Source: CADDZO01 sp035294145 | GTDB lineage: Bacteria; Chloroflexota; Dormibacteria; Dormibacterales; Dormibacteraceae | Reading direction: 5' to 3' | Length of the DNA stretch: 51,169 nt | NCBI GenBank assembly: GCA_035294145.1 | Contig: DATGLL010000297.1 | Span: 1 to 51,169 of the forward strand | Part shown: piece by piece, positions 16,635 through 23,979 of the stretch | Layout of the letters: every line of letters starts with the position of its first letter | How positions within the stretch are numbered: position 1 is the stretch's first letter | The notes under the pieces: model-generated | The model's database searches: none | What the model was told of the DNA's origin: nothing | What the model saw: only the letters and a program-made list of their open reading frames with translations | Position numbers and translations under genes: made by a program

Positions 16635-17543
16635 GTGGAGAAGAGGCTCGTTGCCGCCCTGGCTGGCCTGGCCGCGCTCCTGGCTGGCTTCGTCGTCGGG
16701 CTCACCAGCGCCCGGTCGGCGTCCGCCGACCTGCCGGTCGAGCTCCCGAGCCCGGCCATCGCCGCCTCCCCGAGCACCACGCCGGCGGAGGCGACCCGGC
16801 TCGCGGCCCTGCGAGGACAGATCGTCGACCTGCTCGACCAGGAGACCGCCACCGGGGCGGTGACCTTGGTCGAGCTGGGTGGCCCGTCGCCGCAGACCCT
16901 GTCGTTGAACGGTGACGAGTCGTTCGTCGCGGCCAGCACCTACAAGCTGCCCCTCCTGATGTGGGAGGCGCAGGAGGTGACCGCGGGAAGGTGGAGCCCG
17001 GACGACCGGCTCTGCTACGAGGAGGGCGACTACGAGGAGGGCTACTACGACGACTACGAGGAGGGGGAGTGCTTCACCCGTCGGGAGCTCGAGGAGCGGG
17101 CCGGCATCGCCTCCGACAACACCGCCGCCCGGATCCTGGTGCGCGAGGACGGCGGTCCCTCGGCCCTCCAGAGCTACGCTCGGGCGCACGGCGCGATCGA
17201 ATCGGCCTTCTGGGACCCCAACACCACCACCACCAACGACCTGGCCCGGCTGGTGGTGAACGAGGCCGAGGGACGGGCGGGTGGGGCTGCCGCCCAACGC
17301 TATCTCTATCCCCTGCTCACCCACACCGACTACGAGGAGGGAATCCCGGCGGGCGTCCCTGCCCAGGTGACCGTGGTCCACAAGATCGGGAGCCTGGGGG
17401 CGGAGCTCAACGACGCCGGGCTGGTGATCGGAGCTCCCCATGGGACCTACGTGCTCAGCATCTGCACCGACGGGAGCGACGACGGCTGGGAGCTGTTGGC
17501 CGACATCAGCCGGGCGGTGTGGCGCTTCGAGGCCGGGCGCTGA
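16635..17543 (+). CDS. Exported class A beta-lactamase-fold serine hydrolase
   Basis: 302 aa with an N-terminal signal/anchor (residues 4-25, then a Ser/Ala-rich region). The penicillin-interacting motifs are all present: S101-T-Y-K104 (SxxK), S160-D-N162, and K250-I-G (KTG equivalent). The omega-loop Glu of true class A beta-lactamases (ExxxN) is not seen; that stretch reads FWDPNTTTTNDLA. So the protein may be a peptidoglycan-active or penicillin-binding hydrolase rather than an efficient lactamase. Between SxxK and SDN lies a Cys-bracketed acidic insert (C127 to C146) with YEEG repeated three times, and DYEEG recurs at about residue 232. GTG start at 16635 has GGGA just upstream. Function inferred from fold only. 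Confidence 0.78.
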   Translation: MEKRLVAALAGLAALLAGFVVGLTSARSASADLPVELPSPAIAASPSTTPAEATRLAALRGQIVDLLDQETATGAVTLVELGGPSPQTLSLNGDESFVAASTYKLPLLMWEAQEVTAGRWSPDDRLCYEEGDYEEGYYDDYEEGECFTRRELEERAGIASDNTAARILVREDGGPSALQSYARAHGAIESAFWDPNTTTTNDLARLVVNEAEGRAGGAAAQRYLYPLLTHTDYEEGIPAGVPAQVTVVHKIGSLGAELNDAGLVIGAPHGTYVLSICTDGSDDGWELLADISRAVWRFEAGR

Positions 17544-17621
17544 ACCATCGGTCCGGTCCGACCGGCCTTCGGGTGGGCGGTCGGGGCGGCGGCGCTCCCG
17601 TGGCGCTGGCCTCTCGCCCCG

Positions 17622-17627
17622 TACCCT
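17622..17627 (+). promoter_or_regulatory. -10 box TACCCT before the flavin-binding-like gene
   Basis: TACCCT (TAnnnT) ends 9 nt before the GTG at 17637. The interval also holds GGAGGG, so both leaderless and led initiation are possible. Confidence 0.35.
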
Positions 17628-17636
17628 GGAGGGACG

Positions 17637-18566
17637 GTGCACCTTGAGCCTGAGCAGCGGCGCCTGCTGGGGCGGGCGCAGATTGGGATGCTGGCCCTCA
17701 GAGGAAGCGGCTCTCCTCTGGTCAACCCGGCCGCCTTCCACTTCGGCGGCGGCGCTCTGTGGATGACGACCTCGCGGCACGCGGCCAAGGTGGCCCTGGT
17801 CCGACGAGACCCTCGAGCCGCCTTCCTCGTCTCCCCGCCGGAGGAGGACGGCCACAGCCTGCTGCTCCAAGGGTTGCTGGAGGTCTACGACCCGTTCTCG
17901 TTGCCGAGCCACCTCCGGGCCATGGCCCAGGGGCCGGGTTTCGCCCTCAACCTGGCCGGCTACGCGCTGAAGAACGCCGCCTTCGTCGGCGGCTACCTCC
18001 TCGACCTCCTCCGGGTGCCGCTGGCCTGGTGGCCGCAGAACCGCGTCCTCCTCCGCATGCGCCCGGACCACGTGCGGTTGGTCCCAGCGCTGGTGCCGCC
18101 CCCGGCGGCCCCGGCCCGCCTTCCCGGGGTGCCCTCAGAGCTCGCCCTGTCCGTGGCCCGGAGCCGGGTGGGCCAGCTGTGCTGGCTGCTGGCCGGTCGG
18201 CCGGTCCTGGCCAACGTGGCCTGGGCGCTGGATGGCCACGAGGTGCTGGTCTGGCTCCCGCCGGTGCCGCGGCCGCCCCGGGCGGGGGCGCCGGGGACGC
18301 TGGTGGTGGAGCGCCACCGGCTGCGGTCGACCCAGGCGCGGGGGGTGGCGCTGCAGGGTCGGCTGGCCCCGGATGCGTCGGCGCGAGGGACGCTCGCGGC
18401 TCGCTACGAGAAGGGGCTCCCGGAGGGAGGGACGGTGCTCCGGCTGGCGGCACGGCGGGTGACCTGGTGGCGAGGGTTCGAGGTGGGCCGGGCGCGGCTA
18501 CGGCGGGCTCGGGCGAGGGGGATGCGTAGCATGGAGGCATGGCCGGAGGGGGTCGCGCACCGGTAG
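17637..18566 (+). CDS. Pyridoxamine 5'-phosphate oxidase-like FMN-binding protein
   Basis: 309 aa. The first 90 residues read like the split-barrel flavin-binding fold (RRLLGRAQIGMLALRGSGSPLVNPAAFHF, then WMTTSRHAAKVALVRRDPRAAFLVSPP), in which the HxxKVxxLRRDPRA stretch contacts FMN or F420. The rest is less clear: a hydrophobic, Pro-rich middle (FALNLAGYALKNAAFVGGYLLDLLRVP) and a C-terminal barrel-like repeat around SVARSRVGQLCWLLAGRPVLANVAW. It may be a two-barrel protein. GTG start with GGAGGG 4 nt upstream. The last 28 bp overlap the fdhD start, so the two are likely co-translated; a flavin or molybdoenzyme link is only a guess. Confidence 0.6.
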   Translation: MHLEPEQRRLLGRAQIGMLALRGSGSPLVNPAAFHFGGGALWMTTSRHAAKVALVRRDPRAAFLVSPPEEDGHSLLLQGLLEVYDPFSLPSHLRAMAQGPGFALNLAGYALKNAAFVGGYLLDLLRVPLAWWPQNRVLLRMRPDHVRLVPALVPPPAAPARLPGVPSELALSVARSRVGQLCWLLAGRPVLANVAWALDGHEVLVWLPPVPRPPRAGAPGTLVVERHRLRSTQARGVALQGRLAPDASARGTLAARYEKGLPEGGTVLRLAARRVTWWRGFEVGRARLRRARARGMRSMEAWPEGVAHR

Positions 18567-19411
18567 CGGGGCGGCCCCGGGCTCCCACCGTCCTCACCGC
18601 GCGCTGGACGGGCGGGGGCTGGACCGAGGCCGAGGACCTGCTGGCGGGCGAGGAGCCGCTGCAGGTGCTGCTGAACGGCCGTCCGCTCACGGTGCTGATG
18701 CGCACGCCCGGGCACGATCTGGAGCTGGCGCTCGGGCTGCTGTGGGCCGAGGGGGTCGTCCACGACCGCCGCCAGGTGCGGGAGCTGATGATCAGCGCCG
18801 ATGCCGGGGAGCGGGAGACGGCGGTCGCCGTCCGGGCCGACCTGGTCGAGTCCAACCAGGTGGATGTGCGCCTGTCCACGGCCCGCAGCCCGCTCCGGCG
18901 CTCCTTCCTCAGCACCTCGGCCTGCGGCATCTGCGGGGTCACGGCCGTCGAGTCGCTGGCTCGCTCGTTCCCGGGGCTCCCACCCGGGCCCTGGGTGGAG
19001 CCGGAGCTTCTGGTCGAGCTGGTCGATCGGCTCCGCTCGACCCAGCCGCTGTTCGAGCAGACCGGTGGCCTCCATGCCGCCGGCCTCTTCCGGGCGAACG
19101 GCGAGCTGGTGGTGGTGCGTGAGGACGTGGGGCGGCACAACGCGGTCGACAAGGTGGTGGGACGGGCCCTCCTCGACGATCTCCTGCCTGCCAGCCAGCA
19201 CGTGCTCGTGGTCAGCGGCCGGGGCGGCTTCGAGATCGTGCAGAAGGCGGTGGCGGCGGGCATCCCGATCGTGGCCGCGGTCGGGGCACCGAGCAGCCTG
19301 GCGGTGGCCACCGCCAGGCGCTTCGGGCTGACCCTGGCCGGCTTCGTGCGCGACCGCCGGATGAACGTGTATGCCGCGCCCGAGCGGCTCGGCGGGCGAC
19401 CCCGGCCCTGA
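18539..19411 (+). CDS. fdhD: Formate dehydrogenase accessory sulfurtransferase
   Basis: 290 aa FdhD. It transfers sulfur from a cysteine desulfurase (IscS) to the molybdenum cofactor of formate dehydrogenases. Seen: EEPLQVLLNGRPL, MRTPGHDLELALGLLWAEGVV, the catalytic Cys pair C129/C132 in SACGICG, the GGLHAAGLF and EDVGRHNAVDKVVG blocks, and the C-terminal GRGGFEIVQKAVAAGIPIVAAVGAPSSLAV region (shown in part). All family blocks are present at normal length. ATG at 18539 lies within the end of the upstream gene. No formate dehydrogenase is in the window, although a molybdenum hydroxylase is at 4.9-7.1 kb. Confidence 0.94.
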   Translation: MAGGGRAPVAGRPRAPTVLTARWTGGGWTEAEDLLAGEEPLQVLLNGRPLTVLMRTPGHDLELALGLLWAEGVVHDRRQVRELMISADAGERETAVAVRADLVESNQVDVRLSTARSPLRRSFLSTSACGICGVTAVESLARSFPGLPPGPWVEPELLVELVDRLRSTQPLFEQTGGLHAAGLFRANGELVVVREDVGRHNAVDKVVGRALLDDLLPASQHVLVVSGRGGFEIVQKAVAAGIPIVAAVGAPSSLAVATARRFGLTLAGFVRDRRMNVYAAPERLGGRPRP

Positions 19412-19451
19412 CCTGACCTGAGGCTTCCCTGCGGTCTGGAGGTGCGACTAG

Positions 19452-19471
19452 GATTTCGGTTAACCTAAATC
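19452..19471 (+). promoter_or_regulatory. mntR operator: near-perfect 20-bp palindrome
   Basis: GATTTCGGTTAACCTAAATC reads as a palindrome with a single mismatched pair around a perfect GGTTAACC core. It lies 5 bp before the regulator start and contains TAACCT, a possible -10. DtxR-family regulators bind palindromes of this size, so manganese-dependent autorepression of mntR-mntH is likely. Confidence 0.65.
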
Positions 19472-19476
19472 TAGAT

Positions 19477-20154
19477 ATGGTGAAATCCGAAACAATGACG
19501 AGACGGCGGCTGACGCCCTCGCAGGAGGACTACCTGAAGTCCCTCTACAAGCTGGGAGGGGCGCTGGAGGCCGTGGGCACCTCGCAGGTGGCCGAGCGCA
19601 TGGGCGTCTCGCCGGCAGCGGCCACGGAGATGCTGACCAAGCTCGCGGCCCAAGGCCTGGTCGCCCACGATCGCTACCGAGGGGCCACGCTGACCAGGGA
19701 GGGGCGGGCGGTGGCGCTCGAGATGCTCCGTCACCACCGTCTCCTCGAGGTCTACCTGGCGCGAAAGCTCGGCTACCGGTGGGACGAGGTCCACGATGAG
19801 GCCGAGCTGCTCGAGCACGTGATCTCCGAGCGTCTGGAGCAGCGGATGTTCGACCTGCTGGGCCAGCCCGAGGTCGATTGCCACGGCGACCCCATCCCCT
19901 CGCTGAGCGGCGAGGTCCCCACCGTGCGATATCGCAGCTTGCTCGAGGCCCGGAGCGGTGAGCGGCTCAAGGTGCGCCGGGTGTCGGACGACGACTCCGG
20001 AAGGCTGCGGGCGCTCGATCGCCTGGGCCTGCGCCTCGGGGTGGAGATCGAGGTGCTGGCGGAGAGCGAGTACGAGGGCCCGATCGAGGCTCGGGTCAGC
20101 GGCCGGCGGCGTCGGATCCCCATCGGGGTGGCGAAGGGGGTGTTCGTGGGATGA
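19477..20154 (+). CDS. mntR: DtxR-family metal-dependent repressor, manganese type
   Basis: 225 aa. Winged helix (residues 14-75, SQEDYLKSLYKL to YRGATLTREG), dimerisation and metal domain (HHRLLEVYLARKLGYRWDEVHDEAELLEHVISERLE), and a C-terminal FeoA/SH3-like domain (to 225), the long IdeR/DtxR layout. The primary-site residues that in iron-sensing DtxR are Met10 and Cys102 appear here as Asp18 and Glu110; these are the exchanges that characterise manganese-sensing MntR. Glu113 and His114, His87, Glu91 and His106 remain. It should repress the overlapping Nramp gene when manganese is plentiful. ATG 19477 is used; ATG 19495 is an alternative that also keeps the whole HTH. No Shine-Dalgarno sequence is visible at either. 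Confidence 0.88.
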   Translation: MVKSETMTRRRLTPSQEDYLKSLYKLGGALEAVGTSQVAERMGVSPAAATEMLTKLAAQGLVAHDRYRGATLTREGRAVALEMLRHHRLLEVYLARKLGYRWDEVHDEAELLEHVISERLEQRMFDLLGQPEVDCHGDPIPSLSGEVPTVRYRSLLEARSGERLKVRRVSDDDSGRLRALDRLGLRLGVEIEVLAESEYEGPIEARVSGRRRRIPIGVAKGVFVG

Positions 20155-21542
20155 GGTCGCCCTCAGGCGATCACAGCCGGCGCCCTCCCTCGGGGACGCC
20201 GCGGCCTCGCTCGGTGGCCGGCGGGGCCACCGCCGAGGTGGTGGCCCCGAGGACCGGGCCTGCCGGGGCCGCGCTGCCGGGGGAGCGTCGTGTCCTGGAG
20301 GCGGCGCAGCGCTCGCTGACGGGCGAGGTGCGCGGGCTCCGCGCCCTGCTGCCCTTCCTCGGCCCGGCCTTCGTCGCCGCCGTGGCCTACGTCGACCCGG
20401 GCAACTTCGCCACCAACGTCGCCGGGGGTTCCCAGTTCGGCTACATGCTGCTCTGGGTGGTGCTGATCGCCAACCTGATGGCGATGCTCGTCCAGGCCCT
20501 CAGCGCCAAGCTCGGCATCGCGACCGGCATGAACCTGCCCGAGGTCTGCCGGGCTCGCTTCCCGCGCCCTCTGAACCTGCTGCTCTGGGTCCAAGCCGAG
20601 GTGGTGGCCATGGCGACCGACCTGGCCGAGTTCGTGGGGGCGGCGCTGGGGCTGAACCTTCTCTTCCACGTGCCGTTGCTGCCGGCTGGCCTGATCACCG
20701 GCGCCGCCGCCTTCGCCATCCTGGGCCTGCAGGCGCGGGGCTTCCGGAGCGTGGAGGCGGTCATCACCGGCCTCGTGGGGGCGATCGTGGTGGCCTTCGC
20801 CTTCGAGGTGTTCCTGGCCCGGCCCTCGGCGGCGGGGGTGGCCGGTGGCGTCCTCGTCCCCCGCCTCGATGGCCCCGGGAGCGTGCTCCTCGCCGCCGGC
20901 ATCCTGGGGGCGACCGTGATGCCCCACGTCATCTACCTGCACTCGGCGCTGACCCAGCATCGCATCGTGGGCTCCGGGCCCGAGGAGCGACGACGGATCT
21001 ACCGCTTCGAGCTCTGGGACGTGGTGATCGCCATGAGCGTGGCCGGGGCGATCAACATGGCCATGCTGATCACGGCCGCGGCCGTCCTCCACGGCCAGGG
21101 GGTGGCGGACCTGGGGGTCGCCTCGCGCGCCCTTGGCGCGCAGCTCGGCCACCACGCCGACCTCTTCTTCGGCCTGGGGCTGCTGGCCTCGGGGCTCTCC
21201 TCCTCCTCGGTGGGGACGATGGCGGGGCAGGTGGTCATGCAGGGGTTTATCCATCGTCGCGTCCCCCTCTTCCTACGCCGCTCGCTCACCATGGCCCCGG
21301 CCCTGGTCGTGCTCGCGATGGGCGTCGACACCTCGAGGGTCCTGGTCCTGAGCCAGGTCGTGCTCTCATTCGGCATCCCCTTCGCCCTGATCCCCCTCCT
21401 CCTCTTCAGCCGCGACCGTCGCCTGATGGGGGACCTGGTCAATCGGAGGCCCACCACCGCGCTCGCGAGCGTGGTCGTGGCTCTGATCGTGGGGCTGAAC
21501 GTTTTCCTCCTCGGCCAGACGCTGAACCTCATCCCCGGCTGA
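20151..21542 (+). CDS. mntH: Nramp-family divalent metal transporter
   Basis: 463 aa, about eleven transmembrane helices. The metal-site motif of helix 1 (AYVDPGNFATNVAGG) and the helix 6 motif (MPHVIYLHSALTQHR) are intact, as is LLWVVLIANLMAMLVQALSAKLGIATG (given in part), which closely follows the E. coli MntH sequence. It imports Mn2+ using the proton gradient. The N-terminal 60 residues are polar and variable. ATG overlaps the mntR stop (ATGA), so the pair forms one unit under the upstream palindrome. The stop codon lies in a hairpin shared with the convergent paa operon. Confidence 0.93.
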   Translation: MRSPSGDHSRRPPSGTPRPRSVAGGATAEVVAPRTGPAGAALPGERRVLEAAQRSLTGEVRGLRALLPFLGPAFVAAVAYVDPGNFATNVAGGSQFGYMLLWVVLIANLMAMLVQALSAKLGIATGMNLPEVCRARFPRPLNLLLWVQAEVVAMATDLAEFVGAALGLNLLFHVPLLPAGLITGAAAFAILGLQARGFRSVEAVITGLVGAIVVAFAFEVFLARPSAAGVAGGVLVPRLDGPGSVLLAAGILGATVMPHVIYLHSALTQHRIVGSGPEERRRIYRFELWDVVIAMSVAGAINMAMLITAAAVLHGQGVADLGVASRALGAQLGHHADLFFGLGLLASGLSSSSVGTMAGQVVMQGFIHRRVPLFLRRSLTMAPALVVLAMGVDTSRVLVLSQVVLSFGIPFALIPLLLFSRDRRLMGDLVNRRPTTALASVVVALIVGLNVFLLGQTLNLIPG

Positions 21543-21556
21543 GGCGAGGCTCAGCC
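21537..21556. terminator. Convergent hairpin between mntH and the paa operon
   Basis: GGCTGAG (21537-21543), loop GCGAGG, CTCAGCC (21550-21556): a perfect 7-bp GC stem that contains the stop codons of both convergent genes. There is no U-tract on either side, so its strength as an intrinsic terminator is uncertain. Confidence 0.4.
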
Positions 21557-21754
21557 CGAGGAGGGCACCTCCTCTCCCTCCTCCTCGTACTTGAGGGCCT
21601 CGTAGAGGGTGCCGCAGCGTCGGCAGCGACGCTGGAGGGTGATGGCCTGGGTCCCGAACAAGGAGATCACCTCGGTGTCGGCGGTGCCGCAGTGGGGGCA
21701 GCGGGCGCCCCGAGGAGGTGGACCGGGGAAGGGGCCTTCAGCGTCCGAGGTCAC
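21551..21754 (-). CDS. PaaD C-terminal zinc-ribbon domain as a separate small protein
   Basis: 67 aa. The sequence RCPHCGTADTEVISLFGTQAITLQRRCRRCGTLYEALKY (shown in parts: CPHC, then CRRC) corresponds to the C-terminal zinc ribbon of PaaD/PaaJ, where CPxCxxxxTExISxFGxTxCKxLYRCxxCxEPFD is usual. In most organisms it is fused to the DUF59/MIP18 domain; here that domain is encoded separately four genes upstream. GTG at 21754 overlaps the paaC stop (GTGA). Longer readings in this frame overlap paaC antisense-like in composition and are not coding. Likely role: iron-centre maturation of the PaaABC(E) epoxidase. Confidence 0.75.
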   Translation of the reverse strand: MTSDAEGPFPGPPPRGARCPHCGTADTEVISLFGTQAITLQRRCRRCGTLYEALKYEEEGEEVPSSG

Positions 21755-22476
21755 CCCGGGCTCGTCCCCCCGGCCCCGGAGGGGTGGTACCGACGCTCCT
21801 CCAGCCCACGCAGCATGTCGAAGGTGCGTGCGTCGATCTGGCCCGGACGGCTGCGGCGACGGCGCGGATCCCAGGCCGACCAGTCGATCTCCAGGTCGGG
21901 GGCCTGCGTCCCCAGCCGCCCCTCCAGCTCCGCGCGAAGCTCGGCCGGCCCCATCGCCAGCGCCCCCTGACGGTGCAGCTCGGCCACCTCCCCGTCCGAT
22001 GGCCCGAACCACTCCAGGGCCTGACGCCACGCCTCCTCCAAGGGCTGCTCCCCGATGCCGGCCCGGAACCAGCTGCGGCCGTGCAGGAAGTGGTAGCGCT
22101 CCTCGCTGAGCATCTTGCGCAGCCGGGAGCGCAGCACCCCCACGTTGCCCTCCACGCAGGCCTGGATCATGACCGTGAAGGCCGTGTCCAGCACCGCGTT
22201 GGCGGCGACAAACTGGTCCCATGAGGTCCAGGGCTGGTCGAGATAGGGCAGGTTGAGATAGTCGGCAGGGTCTGACTCCCGGCCCAGGTGCCCGCGCTCA
22301 CCCAACGGCTCCAGGCAGCCGTAGAGGACGCGTGAGTGGCCGAGGTCGTCGAGGCCCATGGCCGCGGCCGCGATATCCGCCTCCAAGGAGGGGGCGCGGA
22401 TCGCCCACTCTGCGTAGCGCAAGCCGAGCAGCTGCTTGTTATCGGCCAGGCTCAGGATCAGGGTGCCCAGGCTCAT
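21751..22476 (-). CDS. paaC: Phenylacetyl-CoA epoxidase structural subunit PaaC
   Basis: 241 aa ferritin-like helical protein. PaaC features: LILSLADNKQLLGLRYAEWAIRAPSLEADIAAAAMGLDDLGHSR, and MLSEERYHFLHGRSWF (each given in part). PaaC stabilises the catalytic PaaA in the ring 1,2-epoxidase that attacks phenylacetyl-CoA. ATG at 22476 overlaps the paaB stop (ATGA). Length is in the usual range (about 240-260). Confidence 0.9.
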   Translation of the reverse strand: MSLGTLILSLADNKQLLGLRYAEWAIRAPSLEADIAAAAMGLDDLGHSRVLYGCLEPLGERGHLGRESDPADYLNLPYLDQPWTSWDQFVAANAVLDTAFTVMIQACVEGNVGVLRSRLRKMLSEERYHFLHGRSWFRAGIGEQPLEEAWRQALEWFGPSDGEVAELHRQGALAMGPAELRAELEGRLGTQAPDLEIDWSAWDPRRRRSRPGQIDARTFDMLRGLEERRYHPSGAGGTSPG

Positions 22477-22706
22477 TCCCCCTCCTCCCCTGGGGCCCAG
22501 AGCGTCACCATCGCCTCCCTGGGCACGATCGCCATCTCGATCCAGCGCTCCTCGTCGTAGGTCGCCCGCGCGTAGGCCGCGGCCAGGTCGTCGTCGGGCG
22601 CGACCACGCTGCCGACCAGGCGCAGCGGCTCGATCCGGGCCTTGCGCGCGAACACCTCGTACTCCCGCGCTCGCCCATGGACCCGGTTGAACCCCGCGCC
22701 GCTCAT
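22473..22706 (-). CDS. paaB: Phenylacetyl-CoA epoxidase subunit PaaB
   Basis: 77 aa. PaaB is a small subunit of unclear structural role that bridges PaaAC heterodimers. Visible family pattern: YEVFARKARIEPLRLVGSVVAPDDDLAAAYARATYDEERW (partly quoted), equivalent to the WEVFVRxRxGLxHxHVGSLHAxDxExAL...YTRR block. It is shorter than the usual 90-100 residues and its N-terminal half is divergent, but position between paaD and paaC and ATGA overlaps on both sides support the call. Start taken at ATG 22706, which overlaps the upstream stop. Confidence 0.82.
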   Translation of the reverse strand: MSGAGFNRVHGRAREYEVFARKARIEPLRLVGSVVAPDDDLAAAYARATYDEERWIEMAIVPREAMVTLWAPGEEGE

Positions 22707-23014
22707 ATCGCGAGCCCCCACATGCGCAACGCCTCACGGCCGGCCGGGCTCAGGCGGGCCGCGGTCCACGGCGGGTCCCAGACCACCTCGACGGCCACCT
22801 CGTCCACGTCGGGCTCGCGCAGCAGCCGCTCGCGGACGTCCTCGAGGATGAGGTCCGCGGCCGGGCAGCCCATGGCCGTGAAGGTCAGGTCCACCTCCAC
22901 GCGCCGACCATGGTGACGGATGCCGTAGACCATGCCCAGGTCCACGATGCTGACCGGCATCTCGGGGTCCTGGACCTCGCGCAGCGCCTCCAGGAGCCTC
23001 GCCTCGGCGTCCAC
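22703..23014 (-). CDS. paaD: PaaD N-terminal (DUF59/MIP18) domain protein
   Basis: 103 aa. MIP18/DUF59 fold: LLEALREVQDPEMPVSIVDLGMVYGIR, then VDLTFTAMGCPAADLILEDVRERLLREPDVDEVAVEVVWDPPWT (in part). The conserved Cys of the family is in MGCPA. In typical PaaD the zinc ribbon follows directly; here the protein ends with RMWGLAI and the ribbon is a separate gene at the operon end. Role: iron-sulfur/di-iron centre assembly for the epoxidase. GTG start lies 4 nt after the paaA stop. Confidence 0.85.
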   Translation of the reverse strand: MDAEARLLEALREVQDPEMPVSIVDLGMVYGIRHHGRRVEVDLTFTAMGCPAADLILEDVRERLLREPDVDEVAVEVVWDPPWTAARLSPAGREALRMWGLAI

Positions 23015-23018
23015 CTGC

Positions 23019-23975
23019 TCAGGCTCCGGCCGCGGCCTCGGGGTGGGCGCGACGAAAGCGGTGGAACTCCTCCTGCAGGGCGGCCACCATCTCGGCGTTG
23101 CGTGGGCCGCGGGCCCGCCAGCGCCGGAGCACGTCGTCCCACGAGCAGGGATCGGAGAAGTCCCAGCGCTTGGCCTCGGGGTCGAAGGTGCAGGGGAAGG
23201 GGTACTCCAGCACCCAGGTCTCGGCCCCGTCGTGCACCTCCCGGTGGGCCGGGACCCGGATCCCGATCTCCTCGCAGTAGGGTACGACCAGCGAGAGCCA
23301 CCACTGTCGCAGCTGGTCGTTGGTCTTTCCCTTCAGCCGGTAGTCAAGTTGGGTCGAGTGGGTCTTGATGTGATCCGGGAGCCCGAACCACTCGACCGTG
23401 AGCGGGAACATCCAGTCCACCGCGCGCTGGAGTTCCGCTTTCGTCTCCCCGCCTGCCTGGGCCATGCGTCGGGCCCAGGTGCGGCCGTTGCGGAGGTGGA
23501 AGTTCTCCTCCAGCATCACCTTGTTCAGCCCCCGCTTCCAGGGCCCGTACGAGCATCGCTCGTGGATGTCGCCCAGCAGGCAGAAGCCCGCCTGATCGTA
23601 GAAGAGGTTGGCGACGATCAGCTCGGTCCAGCTCGTCAGCGGCACGTCGAAGGCGTAGGGATACCGAAAGGAGCGGGGGTCGCGGGAGAAGATCAGCTGC
23701 TCCTGGTCCTCACCCAGCTCCTCCAGGAGGTGGTAGGCGATGTGGGCATGGGCGAGCTCGTCCTGGATGATCGCCATGCCGGTCATGAAGGCGTTGACGC
23801 TGGGGGCGCGCTGGGTGGCGAGGTAGTAGGCGGGCGCGGAGATGAGCTCGGTGTCACCGGACACCAGCAGGGTGTGCTTCAGCTCCTGCAGATACCCCGG
23901 CGTCATCTCCGAGATCGACTCGATCGGCTCCCCCCGCTCGAGGAGCCGTTCGAAGGTCGGGTTGGCTGTGGCCAT
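23019..23975 (-). CDS. paaA: Phenylacetyl-CoA epoxidase catalytic subunit PaaA
   Basis: 318 aa di-iron monooxygenase subunit. Ligand-bearing helices are visible: MAIIQDELAHAHIAYHLLEELG and KVMLEENFHLRNGRTWARRM, each with the ExxH type pair. The phenylacetyl-CoA loop region (TSWTELIVANLFYDQAGFCLLGD) is conserved. The enzyme forms the ring-1,2-epoxide in aerobic phenylacetate breakdown. I chose ATG 23975 because AGGAGG lies 8 nt upstream on the minus strand and the longer in-frame reading overlaps paaX. It follows the paaX stop by 4 nt and is the first structural gene of the operon. No paaE reductase is present in the window. Confidence 0.93.
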   Translation of the reverse strand: MATANPTFERLLERGEPIESISEMTPGYLQELKHTLLVSGDTELISAPAYYLATQRAPSVNAFMTGMAIIQDELAHAHIAYHLLEELGEDQEQLIFSRDPRSFRYPYAFDVPLTSWTELIVANLFYDQAGFCLLGDIHERCSYGPWKRGLNKVMLEENFHLRNGRTWARRMAQAGGETKAELQRAVDWMFPLTVEWFGLPDHIKTHSTQLDYRLKGKTNDQLRQWWLSLVVPYCEEIGIRVPAHREVHDGAETWVLEYPFPCTFDPEAKRWDFSDPCSWDDVLRRWRARGPRNAEMVAALQEEFHRFRRAHPEAAAGA

Positions 23976-23979
23976 CGCG

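Noticed and set aside
16635..17543. Calling the serine hydrolase a functional class A beta-lactamase
   Set aside because: No omega-loop ExxxN Glu is visible, so efficient deacylation of beta-lactams is unlikely; only the fold is claimed.
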